64,000 nt of DNA from Cheiracanthium punctorium (Eukaryota > Arthropoda > Arachnida > Araneae > Cheiracanthiidae). The stretch lies in contig JAWZYV010013545.1 in NCBI GenBank assembly GCA_038373885.1, forward strand, positions 124,001 through 188,000, given 5' to 3'. The notes beneath the pieces are model-generated. The model ran no database searches and was not told the DNA's origin. It saw nothing but the letters and a program-made list of their open reading frames with translations. A program made the position numbers and the translations under genes. Below, piece after piece: positions 14,601 through 29,100 of this stretch (positions are counted from its first letter, which is position 1; each line of letters opens with the position of its first letter).

Positions 14601-17600
14601 TTGGTCAGGAATTTTTTCCCGGGACCTCCCAAAAGTCAGGAAATTGACTTTCAGTAATTTGGTAGACACCCTGTGTTGAGAAAACCTCTAAAAAGCGGGA
14701 GGTTATGACTACTTCAACTCATATATATGCATAGGTGTTTGTGATAAGGGAGTGATGAATATACATTTTGTATGGCAAAAAATTCCTCATGGGGGGGTTA
14801 TGACTTCCCTAACCCCCCACCCCCCGGCGATATCGCTTAAGTGCTACTGATGAGGTGAAGGCCAATGTTAGAGGGTATGTTTTTGGAAGAAAGAAAAAAA
14901 ACGATTTTTTTTTTTAAAGTTATTTTATTTGAAAGAGCATATTCGGAAGATTCCAAAAGTGTTTTACTTTTGCTTCTACAATAAATAGAAATGAAGATAC
15001 AGCTGTTTGAATGTCCTTTCCAGTTGAACATTGATGCTAAAATAAAATCTTTAAATGCATTTTCTGGAAAACTGTGTTTTTTGTTACCTTGCATCATGAT
15101 AACAGTAACTACTCTAAAAGTTTTTAAGATATCTTAATGAAATTTTACAACTACTGCAACTCACATATTATACGTGCATGTGATAAGAGATTGAAGACTA
15201 TACATTTTGTATGGCAAAATTTTTTTCATGGATCCCCATGAGAATTATGCCCACAGTGCATGAACCACACCAAACTTTTGCATTAAAAAAAAAAAAAAAA
15301 GCTCCACATGTAGGCAGATACCTTAAGAGGTATTCAGCATCAAAACAAGTATGTACCAGGAACAGACAAGAGAATGATGGTCACTGTCTTTAGTTTTTTT
15401 AAATATAAAAATAATTTATTTCTAATTACCACACTGCTGGTATTTATTGAAGGGCAGTCAACATAAAAAAAATTACTTTGATAAAATATTTTGAATACAG
15501 GTTTAGTAAACAATCCCATACATTAATTTTGAAACCTTCCCATATATATATTCAGAGACGGGAATCTTCTGGGATCTGCCGAATTCTGTGTTTTAGTAAT
15601 TTTCTACATTTTTTGTTAACAATATGTAGATTATGTGATCACATGATCATGGTTGAGTTCTGTATTTCATATCTGCCAACTGAAGTTCAATCCTGTTCTT
15701 TTGCATCTGTTTGGTTTGAGTATTTTACTTTAAGTATTTCTTTATTCATGTCTCTCATGCAGTTACTAAGTACATAAATGATTGTTTTGAATTATGTTTA
15801 TAAAATTTTTGAGCTTTAAATGCATTTGAAAGTTTGAATGCTAAAGAAATCATCACACTAGTTCTGGGATTTAAAAGGAGTATTGATTTGCATTAAATTG
15901 GCTAAATAAAAAACGATCTGCTTTTTTTTAAGTAAAAATAAACACAGTTTTTAATATTTACAAATAGTAATATAATAGTTTTTAATATTTATTTTTTAAT
16001 TAACTGAAGACATTTTTTTTAATGCAACTAATCAGAAAAGTGTTTCCCCCTCTAATATATTTATTGATGTATGTCTTTTTTCCCCCACTGCAATTAAAAA
16101 AAAAAAAAAAAAAAAAAAAAGACATGAAATTTATAATTTGTCTTGACCTTGGATTTTATGAAATTTCTTAAAATCCTCTTTTTTGATGGCCTATTTTTCT
16201 ATTGAATGCTCTCTGTTTAAAATACATTATTAAGCTTTAGTTTATAGATGAATGCTGGGATGTTTTGTTCAGGATAAAAGTAATTCATTTGCCTTGTGGT
16301 TGAAATTTAATGGTGAAAATTGTGGCGCATAGAAAATTTTTAATGGCTTCATTCAAGTTTACATACTTTTCCTCTTTTTTTCGACATTGTGCATTCTCAT
16401 CCTTGATATATACAGTTAATAGCTATGTGTACATAGTATAATATAATGTTTTAAAAATTCCTTATTATGCATCTGTATAATATGTGTCTTGTATTTAACA
16501 GTACATTTATTTTTATATAGACATTACTTAGCTTAAGCAAGTTGGTGTGTATCGTTAGTAATATTCCTGAAGAAACTAAGCGTCATCACATTGAAGGTAT
16601 ATACCTCAGTTATTTTTCTGATATCATTGTATTTTTATGACATTATCTACTATGTTTTAATAAGATTTTAATTAAAATTTAGACCATAAAACTTCATAAA
16701 GGAGTTATTTTGAACAATGCCTGTTATTGAACTGGAATAGTGAATTGTAAATAGTGCAGCCATTCATCAGTAGAAGAATTGTTATTTTTTATTGCATTTA
16801 TGATAATAATCATAAGCAGTGCATATAAATGGTTTACTAGTCTTTTTTGTCATTTTACTGTTCATCTGTAATGATTGCTGAGCAACACTAAGTAATTGTA
16901 TATTCCAAGGGTGGCCAAAGCGCAGCTCTTGTAAGCAAGTAGTGAGTTTCTAAATGTATAGTAAATTTAAATGTCTTTTTAAATTAAGAAACACAACAGC
17001 ACTGCTCTAAAACAGTTTTTCAAACTTTTTCTCTAGTGGAGCACTTTGAATGTCTTGGCAGAGCACCTTGTGTAAATTTCAGACTAGTGAGTTAGAGGCT
17101 AAAGCAACAAAATATTTTTTCGTGTTCCACAGAGTACAGTTTAAGAAACCATGCTCTGAAGCATTAATAAAAAAAGAAATTGCTAAGCAAATCTTTATAT
17201 GCTAGATTCACATGTAGATGCTTTATGAATATTGACCATCTTAGGTCTGTTAGGTGCTGTGGAGAATGGCCATTTGATAATGAAAACTAGGTTGATGACT
17301 ATTTGCACTTGCACAAGATCAATGTAGCTCATTAAGCAATAGGCTTGTTTTAATTGTTTATATTGTAAATGCTGATTAGTTTAAAAGAAAAAAACTGCTA
17401 TCTGATGCATATTTGTTATAAACCTGAATTGTTCAAAACAAAACCTCAAAAAGAGAAAGTCTCAAAGTATTCGAGACCACCTGTTTCACTAGTTTAATTT
17501 TTGACAATTGCTGCAATGTAGAAATACAGATGTGTAAAAAACAAGGGGGAGGGGAACTATTATAAAGAGTTAGTTTTAGGGGTATTGAGTATATTTATTT

Positions 17601-18448
17601 CTGAAAAAAATGGTTAGTGAACCAGAACGTTAAGAAAATAGGCTGAACATCAAGTTTATCAATTATTGCAAAAATAAAAGCTATTTTTTTTCTCTTATAG
17701 CCATAAATCTTGAACAAGATCTTATTACTCACCAAGAAGCACTTCCAGTCTCCACAGTAGAGGTAATATTTATTTATTTTGTAGTATAATCTTAGATCAC
17801 AATTATGGCATTTATTTCATTATTATTTTTTTTTTAAGTACTGCACACTTCTTTTTTTTTTTTTTACTATGCTGTGTCATATTTTTTATGTAATTCTGTT
17901 AATGCACATTATGTGCTTAGTAATAAAAAAAAAAAACATTAAAATATTCCATAATCAATTTATCCTATAAATGTTTTAATTGTTTATGTTGTAATATTTT
18001 TAATACACCTGTAAGCCTATTGCTTAATGAGCTACAATGTTTTACTGAAAAAATAATACAGTAGAACTTTGATCTATCATTCTTCATAGGATGCATAGGA
18101 AAAAATGATGCATGTGGGTAAAAGTCAAAACACAAGGAAAGCAACTTTTTTGCATTAACACACACATTATTGTAATACAGTGGTTCCGAACCATTTTCTC
18201 CTTGCAGATTTCTTTGAAAATCCAAAAAGAAATTGGCGAACCAGTTTTACAGTCACTGTGTACTAGTATATTATATTCGCTAACCCTTTTGTACGCCTTG
18301 CGAATTCCTGAACCAGTGGTTAGGAACCACTGTTCTAATAAATACTAATTTGTTACTTATCAAACTGTAAAAGAAGTAAATAGAAGTTATAGAAAATTAT
18401 GTGATATTTACTTTTAAAAATCAATAATTTTATACTGGACTTTCCATT

Positions 18449-18483
<35 letters not shown>

Positions 18484-21400
18484 TCAACGAATATTCAAGA
18501 TTTACAACATTTTTCTGGTCCTTTTCTGTAATTTCATGTGCATATATAAAAGTTTGTGAAGTTTTGAATGCCATAATAATGCCAAGCAGACTTGGTACTC
18601 ATAAAGCTTCATTGGCATGAACATTATCTTTTGTTTCTTCCCATATTTTCAATTTTTTGCATCATCACACCTTCTTTCTACGCTTAAGATATTGCACGTT
18701 GTATTTGACCAATTCAGATATAATCACTAAATTTTACATTGGATGCATCCTCTGCTACCCTCAACTGCTCTTTTGTAAGGCATTCGTCATTTCCCCCTCA
18801 TGTAATCGCATATTATAAAACAATTCTGAAGCTGAAGAGGCTATTTCATGCTATACTGAAAGTACAAAAAAAAAAAAAGTAGCCTATAGAATATCCATTT
18901 TTAGAGTAGGTTCTTTTACTTGCTCCATGAAACATAGATGTTTTTCTTGCTTTTTCGTATGTAATTTGATAACAGTTAATTATCCTGCCATAAAGAGGTT
19001 GTACAAGAGATATACAATTAGCTAGAAAATTATCATTCACAGTTGGGCAGTATCGCAAATACATGTGTTTGAAGTACTATTTTCAAAATACATTTGTATT
19101 TTGTATTTTCACAAGAAAAAGCAAAGTATTTTGAAAATGTATTTTATAATACATTTTCAATGTATTTTGTATTTTCAAAATATTGAAAATACATTTTTCA
19201 TTCTGAAGTTAATCTTACACTAAAATTAGCTTGGTTTGGAAAAATAAAACAAAAATAATAGAACTGACTGTCATTAATTTTTTCCCTGTTCATGACATAA
19301 ACAATTCTGTTGCATCTGTACTATTTTAGTGCTATATATGGTAACTAAAGAGGTGTTGGGATTTTTTGCAATGCTTAGGTTATATTAAACAGGAAGGAGG
19401 GGTAAATCTCACACACCCATTTAGATTAGTTTAATGATATTTTGTCTAGGAGGCTTTCTGTATTGCAGATAACTGATTCACAAATATGAATGAAGCTGAA
19501 AAAGGAGAAAAACATGTTTGAGTAATATTCATTGGATTTCTGAAAAATAATTTATAAATAATTCCAAATGTGTTGCCAGTCAGCATTTCTGAAGTTACAT
19601 TACAGATAGATCAAGCTTCCAGTTTAGATGAATTAGCGAGTCGTGCAATTCTCAGTGGAAAAAATTTTCAAATTTTATCTGTAGATGCAAATGGGAAAGT
19701 TAAGGTGCAGTGCCAGCTTTGCCAACCCAAAAGGTCTATCATAAGTGGAACATTCAAAACTACTACAAATTTTAAAACTCACTTAAAATTTCAATTTTAT
19801 CATAAAATTGATTAAGCTGAGTTCTTTTGTTCAAATGTTTAACTGAATTCAATAAGTCATAAATATTAATATACAAGCTTTTCACCACCTTTTTTTTTTT
19901 TTTTTTTTCAAGTGAGGAAAACTTTTTTATTTGAATGCTCGGGCTTGGCAAGTCATACTTACTTCTCTTTCCATCAAAGCATGTTTGTCCTACATTGAAA
20001 AAAAAATATGAGAGAAGAACAGTATATACATATACAGTGAAACCCCGATCTATCATTCCCGCATCCATCGTTTTCCTACATTGATCGTTTTATTTCTGTG
20101 GTCCCTGCACAACTTGTATTAGAATAACGTTAAAGGAACCCATATGTATCGTTCGTCATAAAATGACTTCCCCGCATCCATCGTTGTAAAATTTTTCTCC
20201 TGGCTAAAACGAAATTGAAGGTTAAGGGGATCCATATGGCATACAAACTGTAATTGTTTCTTGGTATGAGTTCTTGGTCTGATGATGATCAGATGAACAA
20301 TGGTTGCGTGTTGGAGAGGTTGTGTATAGCGTGAAATTTAATAATTTTTTCCATTAATCAAGAAGTTGAGGCATGTGGTATCCTAAACATGAAAGGAAGG
20401 TGTGATAATGCAAAAAACGAAAATAATGGCGAAGCAGAGGATAATATTCTTGCCACTGAGGAAGAGATTACACTAGTATGAAGTTTGGAGCAATAATGGT
20501 ATTTGAAACGATATGAACTTTTATATACAAACATAAAATCACAGAAAAGATCGAGAAAAGTATTGTAAATCGTGAAAATTTACTGTTTAAGTTAAAAAAG
20601 ATGAAAAACCCAACATAAAATACTGATTTTTGGAAAATAAATATCGCTAATTTTCAACTTCGATTTATTTGATTTGTAACAAATTTGTATTTGTTATACA
20701 GTCATTGCGTACTTGCATAAACACTTCTTTCTTCGTAGTTTGACTTGAACCCGCATTTGTCATTTTCTCGCATTCATTGTTTTTTCCTACGCACCCCTTG
20801 AAAAATGATGAATCGGGGTTCTACTGTATATATATTCTGCCTTGTTTGGAAACCTAAGTAAAACTTAAGTTCATTTTATTAATTTTAATTGTTCATCATT
20901 TACTCATCTTTTCCTCATCAGATATTTACAATCATGGATGGATCGTATTCGAGTTCTCAGAAATTTACACCTTCCCATTGATGTCTGTATTAAAAATTAT
21001 TAGATATTGGTTTGAATTCGCTTTAAGAGCTGGAACCCTAAATTTATGCTTCTTAGCATAATTTAAGGTTTTATTTTATTAGCTTGGATGAAATAAATGA
21101 AACATTTCACTAAACTTTTCCATTTTTAATATTGTCCTTATCAAATTGAAGTAATTTCAGAGTGATATGAGAGAAGTTGACGATAAAACTACTACGAATG
21201 ATGATGATGATTGGTTTGAATTTAATGACTCCGAACCATATACCACAAATTCTCGAAATGCGGTTGAATCTGACTGCTGCATTTTCTTTCCGAAAAAACA
21301 ACAGATTTGAAAGTTCTAAATTCATATCCAACAATAAAAGAACTTTTCATGAAATTTAACACAAGTTTGCCAACTAGTGCTCCTGTCGAAAGTATTTTTT

Positions 21401-22038
21401 ACTTTGGAGGTATTATAAATGTTCCAGAAAGAAATTTACTAGAAGCGATAATCAGTTCAAAAAACTAGTTTTTTGAAAGCAAATCATTTTTTTTTCCAAA
21501 TCATAGTGAAGCTTGGAATAATCATAAGCTTAGAATAATCATACCATCTTTTAAAAGTCCTTTTCATAATTTCTTTATTAAATTGCATGCTGTTAAGTAA
21601 ATTAATACAATGACACACTTTTCCTTAGTAGTAATATATGAATGCATCTTGTGTTTGTGTGATTATGGCAGCGCTACACTAGGGTAATCTGCCATGGATG
21701 GAGGTGCCTAGGTAGGAGGACTTTCTAACAGGTTCTAACGCGTATTCACGTTACATCTGGAGAAAACCTACCAAAACTCCAGACCGCTAGATCGACAGCT
21801 GCGTGATGGGACCTGAATCCGGAACCTTCACACTTCGGCCGTCTGCCATATTTTCAGTGACATAACCACTGTGCCATGGTGAGGCTGAATACATCTTAAA
21901 GTAGAAATATAATTTAACTCATCTTCGTTTAGAAATCAATTCCATCCATTATCATTAAAAAATAGCGTTCAATAAATACTTGTCACATTTTTGCTTTCAT
22001 GCCTTTCAAGATGCAACTTATTCCAGGAAAAATTCATG

Positions 22039-22073
<35 letters not shown>

Positions 22074-23156
22074 AATAGTTACTATTACATGTGTTTGTTC
22101 ATCTTAAAATACATTGGAATAAAATAAACTAGAAGTTTCCATAGAAAATTTTACTTATTCTTAATTGAAGTTTTAGACATATTTTGTGTGTATTTTGAAA
22201 ATACATGTATTTTGTATTTTTTCAATTTAGAAAGTATTTTGTAATTTTTTGTGTTTGAATAAATGTAATTTGTATTTTGTATCAAAATACATTTTTTGTG
22301 TATTTTGCCCAACTCTGTTATCATTTATGTTTTTCAAAGATAATGTGTCTGGCAGAAGCGTCACCACCTGTTCATTATTGGAGGAAATGATAAACAAAAT
22401 GTGCTCTCTTTTCGCTATCTTTATTGACAATTAAGATTAATAGGACAAAATATTGCAGAAGGACACTCATACACACATCCATTTGAAAACTTCCTTTTGG
22501 GATGCTGATCGATTTATCAAAGTCACGCAGAAATATCATAATATTATCCTTTTTTCTCTATGCTTTTGTGTTCAGATGGTAAGACTACTGGCAATTTGTT
22601 CACATTCTTGAAGCATTGAGGTGTAGCAGATTTTACCAATAATAAGAGGTTCTCTTATCAGGGCTGTTTTTGTTTATGCTTAGTATAGTAGCTCTCTTTG
22701 TTCACAATGTTTATCACCTCTAGAAGACTCTCCTTTATTCTCTCTAGCAAGCATCTATAAAGCAGATCCGTCTTGTCTTGATTACAGGTCTCACAATTCC
22801 ATGTATCTTTCTAATAACAGCAAAAGTTTTAAAACCACATTTCTATAGCACCAGTATTCTATGTATTTCTGTGTTTTGCTGCATAGTTTCCTGGATACTA
22901 GTCCATGGCAAATTTAAAACATGAAATCCACTCATTTGATGTAGACTAAGTATCCATGCTGTTAGAAGCAGCTATTTTAAGCAACTTCACTTGAAGAATA
23001 CTCCCATCCTAGGAATATTTGAATCACGAGCTTGCTTGCATCAGACTGAGGGAATTCTCAAATAACTTAAAAGTAGATATTTTGGTAATTTTTTTCTTTT
23101 TTGCGGAAGTTCTATACTTATCCTTTCTTCTCTTTAATTCTCCCCCCCCCCCCCCC

Positions 23157-23198
<42 letters not shown>

Positions 23199-26100
23199 AT
23201 GTAATTCAGGATTGATAGTGGTATACCTAAATGGTTAGCTATGTTGATTTTTTTTTTTCCTCAAAAAAATTCTTTTACATCCTACGTACGATTTGAAGCC
23301 TTTATTCTAGGGTTTGGATGTATGAAATTCACAGAAAATGTAACATTTAGTGTATAAAATAAAGTTCAGAACTTATTTAATTGAAAGCTTGTATTAAAAT
23401 TAAACATTTGTGCATAGTTAGAAATGTGAAAGAGTGTGGCAGCTGGCTGAAGTAGATGCAATTATCCTTTCCTTTACACTGAGTAGACTAACCCTTTCTC
23501 CAAACAAGAGCACTTGTTCCACATTCAGTGATTCACTAGTCTTACATGTCACAATACTGTCTGCTGTAATAGCTGTTCTCTGCCTAAAACAGCATAAGTT
23601 AATTTTATTTTGAAAGGGGGGGATTTCAGTTTGTATGCCTCATCAATTGCTTGACTTTAAATTTCGTTTTAGTCAGAAGAGTTTTGTTATGATGAATGTG
23701 AGAAACAACTTTTTGAAGAACAATACATGCGGCTATTAATGTTATTTGAATGCAATTTGTGCAGGGACCAATGGAAATAAAACAGTTAAAGAATGATAGA
23801 TTGGTGTTTCACTGAATTTTTTGGGGTTAAAATGTTGCTTTTAAAATCGACTTTCTAGAAGATTTTTTTTTCTTTCATTAAAATTTTATTTTTACTACAG
23901 GCTTTTGCTCTTGATCCAAGTAACATGAGAGTGCTTCAACCAGAAGAACTTATTGAAGTAAGATTTTTATATTTCAGTGATACACTACAAGAATAGGGAA
24001 AAAGGGATGAGATATGTTTAGATTGATAGCTATGTTCATAGTTGGAAAATTGCATGTAAAACAGGGTCAGGTAGTTTATTATGTAAAGTTAAGTCTATAT
24101 AAATAAAACGAGATATGTTAATGTATTTATTTATTCATGAAGTACTTAGTACAGAGGCCAACCAAATTTAATATGAGGGCTCATTAGGGAAAACCCTCAA
24201 CACACCTCCAAGTGAATTTTTTGAAATTTAAATTGAAAGTTTAATTAATGTTTTAATGAGTACTTATTCTTAGTATGAAAGCATACATTTTTCTAAGAAA
24301 CATAATTGGAGATAAACCATTTGTGTCTAAGCTAATAATTGCTTATACACTAACACATAATACATTAATATAACTAATTGCTTTTCAAAACTGAAAATTT
24401 GTTTTAAAAATATCATGAAATTTGCATTAGAATAACAAATAAAAACTTAAAAGATGAAATTTTTTAGAACTGTGTTATATTTTCTACAAATTTAACTATG
24501 TCATTACACATCTTGGAGAATTCTAAGTCGATCTCAATTTATATATTATAGTCGATCTCAAGCAATATCATATTTTCATAATTTTGGATATTGTAATTGT
24601 TTTTTTCAAATGTAAATATTCATTTATCCTTTATCTTTTTTTTTTTCTTTTTTTTCCCCCAGATGTATATTACTGAAGAAAATGCATCTGCAAATGCATA
24701 TGATTTTAAAATAGCTTTAGATCTCCTTGACTTCATGAAAAAGGTATGTATTAAAGACTTTTTACTATTTTATTAATATTCAGAGTATCACAAAAATATT
24801 GACATGGCCTTTTATTTGTTAAATATTCATCATAGACCGATAAAATAAATTACAAAGTTACATAGAAATGTTACAAAATTTCATGATATCAATTAAAATT
24901 ATCAGATGATTAAATCAAAATAAATTCAAAATTTTAATTTTTTTTTACACTCCCCATATAAAGATATTCCTAGTTAGTAAAATGTGCCCCATACGTTATC
25001 TGGGTAGTGTACAAAGTGCCAGTGTTTCATCATAAAAAGGCTCAGAAATATGTTTAAACAAAGTTGGTGAGGGGCTATACAATGCCAATAATAGCAAAAA
25101 TATTATGCAATTATATAGTTATTGTTTTCATTTGTAGTTTGTGTACACCATCTGAAATGCGATCATCAGCTATGATCTGTTTTTCTTCAAGAGTCATTGA
25201 AAAATGGCTTTGTCAGCATTTATTTGTTTTGACATCTCGATGAAAAGCTGATTGTACATCATCTAATTAATGTATGAGGTACATTTAGTAATTGGGATTT
25301 TTTTTTATATGGGAGCTTTATAAAAATTGAATTTTTAATTTAGATTTAAATAACAAATACTGTAAACTTCTGTACTTTTTTCTTTACGTAACTCTGTAAT
25401 TTATTATGTATGTGTAAGATGAATATTTAAGGAATAAAACTGTAGGTCAGTGTTTTTAGGCACCATGTATGTTTCTGTCAAATGTTTTTTCAGGGTCTTA
25501 ATAATTTCAAATATCATAAGTACACTTTCTTAATTTAAGACTTCCTTATTTTAAGAATTTTGTATCATTTGTTTTAGAAACTAAGTATTTTTGATTGTTT
25601 GTATTTTAAAACAAATTTGCTAACTTTAAATATTGTTAGTTTGATCCTATTACCATTTACTTAATAATGCTCATTTTTGTTTTATTACATCGCTGGTTTC
25701 CTGCAATATCATAACTCAAAAATTGTGATTTTTAATTAATACTATAAGGACAATTGTTGTAAGGTTTTAACCAGTAAAGTATCATTTTTGAGCTTTTAAA
25801 ATTGACCTGCTGTGTGCCTGTAGTGGGGTTTTGGTGCTATGCATTTCTTCAGTTACACGGAACTTTGAATGCATCTCTCTATTCTAAAAAACAGTAACGG
25901 CCGCTGTCGCTGTCTAGAGCTTGTTCAACTATCTTCTCCTAAACCATGGGGATTTGAATTTCTAGAAACATGTCAATGGATTTGGAAGATTCCGAGAAAC
26001 CTGATAAGCTGACTTAAATTTCAAAAATTGGATTATTTTAGAAGATATTAATAAAAAACTGAAAAAATAAAACATAATGGTTGCCATATTTGGCTTAAAA

Positions 26101-29100
26101 TCATTCATTCCTTTGCAGCAAAGCAATTCCAAGTATGTAGAATCGTGTGAAATTGACAAACATAAAGTAGAATTACACCCATTTTATGCCAAATTAAAAA
26201 GTATATGAAATAAATAACTCAAAGTGTGTTTGTTACACAAGGTGACAATTTTCAAATAGTAAATTCGCTTAGACAACAGGAGTTTAGAATTAGTGCTTAT
26301 TCATTCTTCCAAAACAGAATAACTAATTCTAACTGATTTTAAAAGTGTCATCTTGGCATTAGGTACGATCTGGCAAAATGGTATCTTTCCAAGCAAGGTG
26401 AATCTAAACTCTGAATTCAAAAATGTTAGTATCCAATATCTTGAAAATGAAATAATTAAAATGCAGATTATTTTAAAGCCGATTCGGTTCAGCGAGAGTA
26501 TTTGCTACCAGTAGAAATATTTGCTGACGCCAGTCTGCAAAGGATTATGTATTTGAAAATATGAATAACGGTTTCCTGGGAACCTTAATGAGCAGTAATG
26601 ATAGGTTGTGAGCATGTGTAAATCGCCAAATAATGAAAAGTTGTCATTGGTGGCAAGCTATCCTAGCTGTTCTGTTGTTTTTATCAAAGAAAACATATGA
26701 AGTACTGTTTTCTTAGAGCTAATTATTAACTATACATATACGCAAGTTGCCAAATTATGAAAATTTGCCATAATTGGCTAATACGCAAGGTGTTCAATGG
26801 GTTTCATGTAATTAAAAAAGTTTAAATTTTTATGTTCCAAGCAACATGCAAGAACCAAGCAATGTGTAGCTCAGTAACATTCAATCTGATCCAACCTTTG
26901 GATTTTGTTTGTTGAAATTATGCCTTTTTTCCGAATAAGCCTTATTAGGGGCCGAATGCCTCATACGAAAAGAGAGCATAGGGGGTCTAGGGGCCTTGGC
27001 CCCTACTTTCCTAAAAAAGTATAATTTTTGAGTTATGGCATTATTGCTGTAAATGAACCTCATGTTAAGATGTGATCATTTTTTTACCTCTCTTTATCTG
27101 TTCTAATGTTAGGAGGAGCCTTATAATTAGAATGATACTTTAAAGTACTGTTGTATTATTTAATGTCTGTTTGAAACTTATTAAGCTTAAAGTTAACTGA
27201 CAAGTAATGCTAGTTCATGTTGCATTACCATTTGTTTTCCATTGAGCATGGAGCTAGTTTTAAGTTTGAATACGTACATCTTTTCAGTGAACTCATTGCT
27301 CTTATGTATTTTAGTTTTAAAGCATTTTAAATAATTCTTTCAATTGAAGTTTTTACTTCATTATCCTGTTTGAATAAATAGTGAAACAAACTGTTGCTCA
27401 AAACTGAATTAAATTATTCTTTTCTGTAATTTTATCCATAGCCAATTTCTGATCCAGACATCCATAACATAAGAATCCATATATGGTGTAAAGCAATTCT
27501 TAGAGATAAGTATGTTTGCTTTGTTTTCTAGTTTAAATCATTTCTAGTTATTTATCCTTATGTAATTGCAGTTTTACATAATATTATAGATATAAACGTT
27601 TTCATTTTAATGATTATTTCTACATATAATAATAAAAGTATGTTTGTGTATGTGCATTTTCCTTGTACATAAAGTTTTTGCCAATGAAAAGTTCTTAAAA
27701 AACATAAATTGCGTAAGATGAAAGAAGTACAAGATGTCTTTATTGATAAAATTTTATTCACAAATTGTATTATGTGTACTCTTGTACTAAGTCATAAACC
27801 TATATGATTTATGATTGTACTAAAAAACATGCTTAAGAATTATTAGGTCATTTCTGACAGTAGAAGTTATTTTGCAATTAAATGAAAAAAAAATCCTTAA
27901 ATTACTATGAAATTAAAATAATTTAAGTTGTATAAAACAGTACTAAAAATATGTAACAATAAAATATGAGAAGTATTTTTTTAAGTAATGAACTTTTATT
28001 TTAAACGAAAGACAATATTGTGAAAATGTCCCCCCCCCCTTCCCTACTCTAAATACTCTGCTTTATTTTTCCTCATAATTACCTGGATGGTTTAAACATT
28101 TACTTACCACCTTTAACCTCTTCAAAGAAATTTAACCATGAATTTCCAGTTGTTGTTATTTCTTTATCAATGTTGCATTGCTTTCTGCCAGCAGAGGCAT
28201 AGCTATGGTTTACAACATTTTTTAGCACTGTTTTATACTACTTATCAGGGACAACTGAAGATTTTGTGCCCCCTCTTATTTGCCAAAATGCAATGGAGAA
28301 TGTTTTATATACAATTTAGTGCCCCTTAGGTGATGCATCCAGGGACAGATGTACCTCCTTGCCCTACTCTTGCTACACCACTGGAAGGAGCATAGCAATT
28401 CATTAATTTGGGAGGGTGTGTGTGTGTGGGGGGGGCTCGGTATTAGATCAATTCCAGAACTAAAAATGACACCATATTGTGCTGATTTGTGGTAATTTTC
28501 TCTCCTTCAAAGGATATGGGGTACAACTTTTAGTCCGAGAGCCAGCTGCCATTTTGGGATCATCATCGCAAAAAATCTGAGATTTTTTATTTTGGTTCAT
28601 TTTATATTGTAAGTAAAAGAAAGGGAACGTCAGTTCATTGAGTAGTGGTGAGTGCAGCCACCCAAACATGTAAAATAATTTTTAGAAAATAATTATAATA
28701 AAAAATTTGATACTTTGTACATGTGTTCATCATGTTGTATACCAATGAAAAAAAGTAGTCAGCTGACTGTATAGCGGTGGATTATATGGGAGCATGTAAA
28801 GCATGCCGGTTAAGTAAAACAATAATAAAAAACCTGAAATTTGGTGAGGTGACAATTAACTTTATCAGTTTTATGAAAAAAACAGTAGGCTGAGTTTTTC
28901 GTGGTGAAAAAGTCCTTAGCAGGCGATTGAAAGTTACAGCGTCTTCTTACACGTACAGGCACCAGATGTATTTCACATGCATCAGCTGATCACTTTTACA
29001 CCCCAAAAAATTTAGCGGACAACATCTTTCAGGTAACTGGTGTTCAACAGCTGAACAAAAAATAAATTATGCATAACTTGAGGAACAAAATTTTCATTTT

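Larger units (their letters stand above)
8939..14879. mobile_element. Outer TIR transposon shell of the NUP133 intron nest
   Basis: The terminal repeats CATACCCTCCAAC (left) and GTTAGAGGGTATG (right) match at 12 of 13 positions. Each is directly flanked by TTTTTG (8933-8938 and 14880-14885), a 6-bp target duplication. The shell is filled by later insertions: the hAT element 9147-13809 and the element 14105-14673. A short + frame at 14034-14087 starting MDRFLKCDSTTDIE resembles the N-terminal start of some hAT-type transposases, but this is a weak hint. The 6-bp TSD is partly a T run, so chance should be excluded by finding other copies. Confidence 0.6.
19038..22317 (+). mobile_element. BED-finger hAT transposon, degenerate, with nested insertions
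   Basis: The flanking 8-bp duplications TTATCATT (19030-19037 and 22318-22325) are identical. The ends are CACAGTTGGGCA and, inverted, TGCCCAACTCTG; subterminal regions on both sides are dense in aaatacattttgtatttt words. Inside are an N-terminal BED-finger frame (19570-19815) and a C-terminal dimerisation remnant (21361-21468). The middle of the transposase is lost and a pogo-like MITE (20035-20826) lies between them; a SINE (21664-21885) lies after the C-terminus. It occupies about half of the exon e-f intron of NUP133. Confidence 0.92.

Noticed and set aside
16905..16925. AAGGGTGGCCAAAG as a hAT terminus
   Set aside because: Only one end is visible and no TSD could be paired.
23019..23204. 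A 61-codon frame ending in runs of proline and lysine
   Set aside because: It is created by C and A homopolymers and has no other coding sign.
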